Shown piece by piece: positions 6,515 through 11,219 of a stretch of DNA of 11,219 nt. The stretch spans positions 1 through 11,219 of the forward strand of contig JAISOU010000034.1 in assembly GCA_031275395.1 (NCBI GenBank), read 5' to 3'. Under the pieces are notes generated by a model, which saw only the letters and a program-made list of their open reading frames with translations, was not told where the DNA came from and did not search any database. The first letter of the stretch is position 1, and every line of letters starts with the position of its first letter. Origin of the DNA: Helicobacteraceae bacterium (GTDB lineage Bacteria; Campylobacterota; Campylobacteria; Campylobacterales; SZUA-545). Made by a program: the position numbers and the translations under genes.

Positions 6515-8494
6515 ATGAGGTTGGCGGCGGCATTTTTTTTAATAGGAGCGCTAATGTGGGGAGCGGAGTTTAAGGATAGCGAATTGGCGGTTAAGAAAAT
6601 CGCGCTTTTTTCGAGCGGCGTAGGTTTTTACGAATTGGGCGGCGAGCTTAACGGCGCAAGCAAAATTGCTCTCTCTTTTGATCGATCGCAGATGGACGAC
6701 GTTTTGAAGTCGCTTGCGATTTACGACGCGTCGAGCGTTTCGCCGTTTATCAGTTATGCGGGGGAGGAAACAATCCAACGCGCTTTGCAGAGTTTGCGAA
6801 TCGATCTAAAAGGCAAACCGACGATCGAAAATATACTTTTAAGTCTTAAGGGCGAAAGCGTCGAGATCGCCGCGCCCAAAAAGATCGTCGGCAAAATCGT
6901 CGGCGTTCAGACGCGCCAGAACGCTAAAGACGGGGCGAGTTTTGAAGAGAGCGTTTTGACGCTTTTTAGCGATGGCAAGCTAACGCAAACGACTATTAAA
7001 GAGATCGAAAGTTATAGATTTATCGACGCAAAAATCAACGAAACGCTTGAAAAGGCGCTGTTGTTTTTGGCAAGCGCCAACAACGGCGATCGGCGCGTTT
7101 TGAACCTATATCTTGACGGAAAGAAAAAGCGCGAAGTTACGACGAGTTTTGTAATAGAAGCGCCCGTTTGGAAGGCGAATTATCGTTTAGATTTAAGCCC
7201 TCAAAAGCCGTTTTTGCAGGGCTGGGCAATTATCGACAACGCAAGCGATTCTGATTGGAATAACGTCGAGCTTTCGCTGGTCGTTGGTCGTCCGGTTAGC
7301 TTTAGACAGCCCTATTACGCGCCGTTTTATACCAAACGCCCCGAACTACCTCTTATGATCGAAGGTTTCGCGCAAGCTACGACATACGAAAGCGGCTATG
7401 CGCCAGCGGTGGCGGATACGGCGTTTAACGGTAATAAATATTTGTCGCGCCCCCGATCGCCAGTTAACGATACGTCCGAAGCGTTATACGAAGCGTCCGC
7501 GCCTACGCCTTTTGCCCAAAACTACGAAACGGCTTTAGCAAAAGCGGCGGGAGAGCAGTTTGTCTATACTCTTAAAAATAAAATTTCGCTCGCAAGGCGG
7601 CAGAGCGCTATGGCGCCGCTTACGCAGGGCGCGATCGAGGCTAGAAAAGTCGTTATATTTAGCGAAAAAAGAGGGCAAAATCCTACATTGGGCGTAGAGC
7701 TGAAAAACTCGTTAGATATTAAATTGCCCGCAGGCGCGATTAGCGTTTATGACGGCGGCGTTTATGCGGGCGACGCGCTTTTAGAGTTTCTGCCGCAAAA
7801 CGAGAAACGGCTGATTGGTTACGGCGACGATCTAAGCGTTCGCGGAATCGTTAATCAAAAAGTTAATAGCTCGATCGACAGCGTTAAAATTGCCAAAGGC
7901 GTTATGGCTATTACCTCAAAAAGCGTTTATTATAAAGAATACGTTTTCAAAAACAACTCCAATAGCGAAAAAACGCTGATTTTAGAACACCCGATCGCAT
8001 ATAACTCCAAGCTGATCGAACCTAGCAAACCTTTAGAAAAAACCGAATCGATCTATCGATTTGAAGTCGCTCTAAACGCGAATAAAGAAACAAAGTTTAG
8101 CGTTGCGGAGGAGAGCAGAGTGCAAAATCAAATAACGATTTTAGGCGTTCCTTATCATACGTTGCTTGTTTATATCAACAACGTTTCTTACCCTAAAGAC
8201 GTTAGAGAGGCGTTGGAAAAAGCCGCGCCATACGCGCAGGAGCTAGATTCCGCAAAGATCGCCTTAGTAGCCGCGCAGAAAAACCTTGAACGAAAGAGTA
8301 AAGATCAGGATCGAATTCGTCAAAATCTTGTAGCCGTAGGAGCGGATAGCGCGCAGGGCAAAAACTATGCGGGCGAGTTAGCCGCTTTGGATAAAGAGAT
8401 AGCGGCGCTTAACAAGTCGATCGACGATGCGATAAAAGCGCAAAACAGAGCGCAAAAAGCCTACGACGACTATATCGCAAAACTTAAGATATAG
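6515..8494 (+). CDS. Exported DUF4139-type protein with C-terminal coiled coil
   Basis: 659 residues; the start is supported by an AAGGAAA ribosome site. A signal peptide (1-17, ending MWGA) precedes LFSSGVGFYELGGEL (31-45) and SFDRSQMDDVLKSLAIYDAS (54-73), both typical of the N-terminal part of DUF4139 proteins. The DUF4139 core is seen in EAPVWKANYRLDL (215-227) and in GWAIIDNASDSDWNNVEL, then SLVVGRPVSF (236-263). The last hundred or so residues (about 555-659) are charged, Ala/Lys/Glu-rich and probably a coiled coil. No lipobox is seen, so a soluble periplasmic or outer-membrane-associated protein is likely. The family has no well-established biochemical role and none is assigned here. 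It lies 47 bases after nikO, but a link to nickel is not implied by sequence. Confidence 0.85.
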   Translation: MRLAAAFFLIGALMWGAEFKDSELAVKKIALFSSGVGFYELGGELNGASKIALSFDRSQMDDVLKSLAIYDASSVSPFISYAGEETIQRALQSLRIDLKGKPTIENILLSLKGESVEIAAPKKIVGKIVGVQTRQNAKDGASFEESVLTLFSDGKLTQTTIKEIESYRFIDAKINETLEKALLFLASANNGDRRVLNLYLDGKKKREVTTSFVIEAPVWKANYRLDLSPQKPFLQGWAIIDNASDSDWNNVELSLVVGRPVSFRQPYYAPFYTKRPELPLMIEGFAQATTYESGYAPAVADTAFNGNKYLSRPRSPVNDTSEALYEASAPTPFAQNYETALAKAAGEQFVYTLKNKISLARRQSAMAPLTQGAIEARKVVIFSEKRGQNPTLGVELKNSLDIKLPAGAISVYDGGVYAGDALLEFLPQNEKRLIGYGDDLSVRGIVNQKVNSSIDSVKIAKGVMAITSKSVYYKEYVFKNNSNSEKTLILEHPIAYNSKLIEPSKPLEKTESIYRFEVALNANKETKFSVAEESRVQNQITILGVPYHTLLVYINNVSYPKDVREALEKAAPYAQELDSAKIALVAAQKNLERKSKDQDRIRQNLVAVGADSAQGKNYAGELAALDKEIAALNKSIDDAIKAQNRAQKAYDDYIAKLKI

Positions 8495-8515
8495 GGGCGG
8501 CGGACGGAGGTTTAT

Positions 8516-8698
8516 TTGGCGGCTTGCGAGAAGATCGCAAGCCGTTACGAAAAACTTGGTTTTAACTATTCAAAAAGCCGACGACATTTGACGCGAAAAC
8601 AAAAAGAGATCGATAAACGCGCCATTTCCTTTTTTGAAAGGTTTAACGACTTAATCTCCCTAAATTATCTGAAGTGTACAACGCTAGAAGTTAAATAG
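8516..8698 (+). CDS. Small hypothetical protein with TTG start (60 residues)
   Basis: A TTG at 8516 is preceded by a textbook GGAGG (8506-8510) at five bases, the strongest ribosome site in this region. The protein is basic and mixed in composition, beginning MAACEKIASRYEKLGFNYSK, with no membrane helix and no recognised domain. It begins 21 bases after the DUF4139 gene and overlaps the 3' end of the opposite-strand Ppx/GppA gene by eight bases. A strong hairpin (8520-8544) occupies codons 2-10, which could hinder initiation or regulate it. Codon use is mixed (several TCC, TCA and AAT codons). It may be a real small gene or a leader-type ORF attached to a structured RNA. Confidence 0.45.
   Translation: MAACEKIASRYEKLGFNYSKSRRHLTRKQKEIDKRAISFFERFNDLISLNYLKCTTLEVK
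8520..8544 (+). promoter_or_regulatory. Strong hairpin at the start of the small ORF
   Basis: A perfect inverted repeat: CGGCTTGCGA (8520-8529), loop GAAGA (8530-8534), TCGCAAGCCG (8535-8544). Ten pairs, GC-rich, with a purine loop. It is not followed by a T-run on either strand, so it is not a standard intrinsic terminator. It lies 25 bases after the DUF4139 stop and directly after the TTG start of the next ORF. It may stabilise the 3' end of the DUF4139 transcript or control translation of the small ORF. Confidence 0.55.
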
Positions 8699-9578
8699 CG
8701 CCGCAGTTTAGAGCGCGGGATAAAACGCCTTCGCGTAAGCCTTCGTCAAAAGCGATCACGCGATCGTAATCGAGCGCGTCCATAATTCGTAGTAAAATCG
8801 CCGCGCCCGTAATCGTCAGATCGCCGCGATCTTTTCCCGTTAGCCTCTCTTGTTCGGCGCGATCAAGCGATTTAAGCTCGTCTTTAATATGCGCTATTTC
8901 CGCTATATCTAAACTTGTCGCATTAACGATCTTTTTATCGTAATTTTCGTAGGTTAGTCCCAATTTTATAGCGGCGAGCGTCGTAGGCGCGCCCGCTGTG
9001 GCGATCAGGGCGTTTGGGCGAGTATAGGCGCGAATTTCCTCTTTGAAAACCTCTAGGCGTTTTACCGCGTTATATAAAAAACAGTCGTCAAAACCGCGTT
9101 CGGTTAGCGTTACCACGCCGATCGACAGACTTTCGTAAGCAAAACGCGCGCCGTTTATATAAGCGACCTCGCTACTCGCGCCGCCTACGTCGATCGTTAT
9201 AAAAGGCGGTTTAAGAGCGCTTTTTTGCGCGGACTCGCAAGCGGCGCGAGCGGCTAAAAGCGCTTCGGTTTCGGGCGAAATAACCTCAAAATCCACGCCG
9301 TAACTATCGCGTAAAAACTTAAGCGCCTCTTTTTGATTTTTCGCTTGCCTGAAAGATTGCGTCGCTACAGCCGCGATCGTATGGTTAGAAAAGTCGAAAC
9401 GTTTTTTAGCCTCGCCGATAGCCTTCGCTATGCGTTCGAGCGCCGCGTCGCAAATAACGCCCGTAGCGACTAGATTTTCAGCCGTTCGCACAACAAATTG
9501 CGCTTCCCACAACTCGCGTCCGTTTTTGGCGGCGGCTAAAAAGCGGATCGTATTTGATCCTAAATCGATGGCGATCAC
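8691..9578 (-). CDS. Ppx/GppA family phosphatase (exopolyphosphatase / pppGpp phosphohydrolase)
   Basis: 295 residues, the short form consisting of the two-lobed actin-fold catalytic module without the C-terminal HD region of longer enterobacterial enzymes. Visible motifs are the phosphate-1 loop [10 protein letters not shown] (4-13), TQSFRQA (73-79), the catalytic-glutamate region [10 protein letters not shown] (101-110), and the phosphate-2 loop DVGGASSEV (130-138), where the usual third glycine is alanine. These enzymes hydrolyse polyphosphate and/or convert pppGpp to ppGpp in the cytoplasm; the sequence does not decide which. The start is GTG, overlapping the yebC stop as GTGA (9575-9578), so translation is coupled to yebC. 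Its 3' end overlaps a small plus-strand ORF by eight bases. Confidence 0.9.
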   Translation of the reverse strand: MIAIDLGSNTIRFLAAAKNGRELWEAQFVVRTAENLVATGVICDAALERIAKAIGEAKKRFDFSNHTIAAVATQSFRQAKNQKEALKFLRDSYGVDFEVISPETEALLAARAACESAQKSALKPPFITIDVGGASSEVAYINGARFAYESLSIGVVTLTERGFDDCFLYNAVKRLEVFKEEIRAYTRPNALIATAGAPTTLAAIKLGLTYENYDKKIVNATSLDIAEIAHIKDELKSLDRAEQERLTGKDRGDLTITGAAILLRIMDALDYDRVIAFDEGLREGVLSRALNCGAI

Positions 9579-10285
9579 GAAAGGTTAGTATAGACCGCTT
9601 GCACGTCGTCGTCGTCTTCAAGACGATCGATTAGCTTTTCAATCTCCGCGATCGCCTCGTCTGAAAACTCCTGCGGCGAATTGGGGATATATTGCAAATT
9701 GGCGGATTTCGGCTCTATCTTTAACTCCTCCAGCGCTTTGGCGATCGAGCCAAACTCGGAATACGGCGCGTATAGATAGATCGTGTCGTCGTCGATTTCT
9801 AGCTCCTCAAGCCCTGCGTCGATCAGGGTTAGCTCCAACGCTTCCGTGTCCAGACCTTCGGCTTTTTCTATCTCAAAAACCGCTTTGCGCGAAAACAAAA
9901 AGGCGATCGAACCGGGCGCCGCCAAAGCGCCGCCGCTTTTGGAAAAGGCGATCTTTACGTTTGCGACCGTGCGCGTCGGATTATCCGTAGCGCACTCTAC
10001 GATCATCATAACGCCGCGAGGGCCTTTGCCCTCGTAAGCGACGATCTCAATATTCGCCGCGTCTTTGCCGCTCGCGCGCTTGATCGCCGCTTCAATATTA
10101 TCTTTGGGCATATTTTGCGCTTTTGCCGTCAAAATAGCAGTCCGCAGTTTCGGATTCAGCGCGGGATCGCCGCCGCCCTCTTTTGCCGCCATTGTGATAA
10201 TCTTCGCCAACTTAGGAAAAACCCTAGACATATTCGCCCAGCGTTTCTCTTTTGCCGCCTTGCGATATTCAAAAGCGCGACCCAT
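9575..10285 (-). CDS. yebC: YebC/TACO1 family protein
   Basis: 236 residues, the usual length for the family. The N-terminus [20 protein letters not shown], then [23 protein letters not shown] and [20 protein letters not shown] (about 54-73), are hallmark YebC segments. The middle [20 protein letters not shown] and TRTVANVK are equally typical. An acidic C-terminal region follows ([11 protein letters not shown]). YebC proteins were long annotated as transcriptional regulators; more recent work on the family points to a translation factor that helps ribosomes through difficult sequences such as polyproline. The ATG is preceded by AAGGAT at about ten bases. The Ppx/GppA gene follows with a four-base overlap and is probably in the same operon. 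Confidence 0.96.
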   Translation of the reverse strand: MGRAFEYRKAAKEKRWANMSRVFPKLAKIITMAAKEGGGDPALNPKLRTAILTAKAQNMPKDNIEAAIKRASGKDAANIEIVAYEGKGPRGVMMIVECATDNPTRTVANVKIAFSKSGGALAAPGSIAFLFSRKAVFEIEKAEGLDTEALELTLIDAGLEELEIDDDTIYLYAPYSEFGSIAKALEELKIEPKSANLQYIPNSPQEFSDEAIAEIEKLIDRLEDDDDVQAVYTNLS

Positions 10286-10325
10286 ATTTATGTTATCCTT
10301 CGTAAAACTTGATAAAATGAACGCG

Positions 10326-10331
10326 ATTATA
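10326..10331 (-). promoter_or_regulatory. Candidate -10 element for the yebC operon
   Basis: A perfect TATAAT on the minus strand, 40 bases before the yebC start, in the gap after the upstream small ORF. It sits in a partly symmetric ATTATAAT, so a plus-strand TATAAT (10328-10333) is also present but has no obvious plus-strand gene. No clear -35. Confidence 0.5.
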
Positions 10332-10347
10332 ATTTAAGCGCGCTTGG

Positions 10348-10449
10348 CTACAATCCGACGGCAACGACTACGCCTTTAGAGTCCTTTATGGAGTAGTAGC
10401 GTCCCGCTCTTTCTAACGTTTCGTATGGACGAATGGCTATAGCGTTCAT
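10348..10449 (-). CDS. Small ORF (33 residues) translationally coupled to the Sel1-repeat gene
   Basis: Minus strand, ATG at 10449 overlapping the Sel1-gene stop as ATGA, ending at TAG (10350-10348). The peptide begins MNAIAIRPYETLERAGRYYS and continues with a Lys-Asp-Ser-Lys-Gly segment and a hydrophobic Val/Ala-rich end. It fills the gap between the Sel1 gene and the yebC promoter almost completely. No family is recognised. Its IKDSKGVVVAVG stretch loosely resembles IYKDSKQALAAID near the end of the upstream Sel1 protein, so it could derive from a partial duplication or be a remnant of a longer tail. The stop-start overlap argues for real coupling; the short length keeps confidence moderate. 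Confidence 0.4.
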   Translation of the reverse strand: MNAIAIRPYETLERAGRYYSIKDSKGVVVAVGL

Positions 10450-11219
10450 TTGGATTGGTTAGCGTCGATAGCGGCGAGGGCTTGTTTAGAGTCTTTATAT
10501 ATTTCCCAATCGGGATTAACCTTGTCGACTATTTGTTCAAACAGAGATCTGGCTTTAATCAGATCTTTTTTAACGCCTAAGCCGTCTCTATACATTGTGG
10601 CGATCCAATATAACGATGCGTAATATTTGTGCTTGTCAAAAGATAGCTGAAACCATTCGATCGCTTTGGGATAGTTTTTATAACCCTCTTTATATAGAAG
10701 CCCTAAATTATGGGCGGCGTATTTATTGCCCATATTATACGAAACCTCATACCATTTTATAGCTTTAGGATAGTCTTTAAGCGTTTCATCATAAAGCAAA
10801 CCTAAATCATTAGCGGCTTTTTTATCTCCCTGATTATGCGCGATCTCATACCATTTTATAGCTTTAGGATAGTCTTTAAGTATATCGTCGTAAAGCAAAC
10901 CCAAAGAATAAGCCGCGTCTTTATCGCCCTGATCGTGAGCGATCTTAAACCATTTCAAGCTGTTATTGTAGTCTTGTAGCTCTTGCTTATAAAGCAGTCC
11001 TAAAGCTCTCGCCGAGCTTGTATCGCCCATTTTATACGCTTTTTCATACCATTCGATCGCTTTAGGATAGTCTTTGTCCCTATCTTGGCTCATCGTTCCT
11101 AATCCGTAAGCGCTTTCGGCGCTTCCCATTTCATAGCCCGTCTTATACCATCCTCTTGCGTTTTTGGGATCGTCCAGATACTTGTCGTATACCATTCCAG
11201 CGCCATAAGCGCAATCTTT
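10446..11219 (-). CDS. Sel1-like repeat protein (partial, N-terminus beyond right edge)
   Basis: The frame is open to the window edge, giving 257 residues with the N-terminus missing; an ATG at 11195 is internal because the repeat pattern continues upstream of it (DCAYGAGMVYDKYLDDPKNA). The protein is built from Sel1-type helix-turn-helix repeats of 33 residues with consensus DYPKAIKWYE, a helical linker, then A..LGLLY and a three- to four-residue turn. This is three shorter than the common 36 because the usual G-x-G-V turn is missing. The last unit restores it (MYRDGLGVKKD). The end of the chain is non-repetitive. Sel1 repeats form solenoids for protein-protein contacts; some in this phylum are secreted beta-lactamase-like Hcp proteins with Cys pairs, but those cysteines are absent here. 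Partner and location are unknown. Confidence 0.88.
   Translation of the reverse strand, partial: KDCAYGAGMVYDKYLDDPKNARGWYKTGYEMGSAESAYGLGTMSQDRDKDYPKAIEWYEKAYKMGDTSSARALGLLYKQELQDYNNSLKWFKIAHDQGDKDAAYSLGLLYDDILKDYPKAIKWYEIAHNQGDKKAANDLGLLYDETLKDYPKAIKWYEVSYNMGNKYAAHNLGLLYKEGYKNYPKAIEWFQLSFDKHKYYASLYWIATMYRDGLGVKKDLIKARSLFEQIVDKVNPDWEIYKDSKQALAAIDANQSK
10746..10880 (-). repeat. Near-identical tandem units in the Sel1 gene
   Basis: A 36-base block is identical at 10746-10781 and 10845-10880, 99 bases apart, equal to one 33-residue protein unit. It encodes the end of one unit's linker through KDYPKAIKWYE. Similar but diverged copies lie near 10649 and 11046. The DNA identity of this pair, against diverged flanks, points to a recent duplication or gene conversion within the array. 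Confidence 0.8.

Noticed and set aside
10065-10337. Plus-strand ORF opposite yebC with hydrophobic segments
   Set aside because: It is the complement of a well-conserved yebC frame and has no convincing ribosome site; treated as a shadow.
10746-10880. Direct repeats as a CRISPR array
   Set aside because: The 36-base repeats lie in frame inside a Sel1-repeat gene at a protein-unit spacing, and intervening sequence is also homologous between units.
11193-11195. ATG at 11195 as the Sel1 gene start
   Set aside because: The frame and repeat pattern continue upstream to the window edge, so this Met is internal.

Overview
The window reads as a gene-dense stretch of a Campylobacterota (epsilonproteobacterial) chromosome of moderate GC. 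The basis is the stand-alone class II glycyl-tRNA synthetase alpha subunit (glyQ), a nickel ECF importer laid out as nikK-nikM-nikL-nikQ, and candidate promoters with a TAAAAT- or TATAAT-like -10 but no clear -35, a pattern known from this phylum. The assignment comes from recognition, not from a database search. No tRNA, rRNA, insertion sequence, integrase or CRISPR array is visible. The hexamer CGATCG is far too common for chance (about forty copies by eye).

Layout. (1) 1-2175, minus strand: glyQ, followed after one base by a gene running off the left edge that joins five predicted membrane helices to a PstS-type solute-binding domain. (2) 2176-2740: a gap of about 565 bases with no convincing large gene; it holds one very basic 38-residue ORF and some coding-like fragments in shifted frames. 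(3) 2741-5183, plus strand: nikK, nikM, nikL and nikQ, tightly packed with overlaps. (4) 5180-5704, minus strand: a uracil/deoxyinosine DNA-glycosylase-like gene sitting tail-to-tail between nikQ and nikO. (5) 5781-6467, plus strand: nikO, the importer ATPase, with its own candidate promoter and a TTG start. (6) 6515-8494, plus strand: a large exported DUF4139-type protein, then a small TTG-start ORF (8516-8698) that opens with a strong hairpin. (7) 8691-11219, minus strand: a Sel1-repeat gene entering from the right edge, a coupled 33-residue ORF, then yebC and a short Ppx/GppA phosphatase gene joined by a GTGA overlap.

How the genes fit together. NikM (metal-binding membrane component), NikQ (T component), NikO (ATPase) and the accessory proteins NikK and NikL should form one nickel (or cobalt) uptake system, presumably feeding hydrogenase or urease encoded elsewhere. 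The predicted mature N-termini of NikK and NikL both begin with histidine, NikM begins Met-His, and NikO ends in a histidine-rich tail, so metal-handling residues recur at protein ends across the system. GlyQ and YebC serve translation. The Ppx/GppA protein probably acts on polyphosphate or pppGpp. The Sel1 and DUF4139 proteins have no assignable specific role.

The points most worth a second look are the split nik locus, the terminal histidines, the membrane-fused PstS-like protein, the two small ORFs tied to neighbours by good translation signals, and the CGATCG enrichment.
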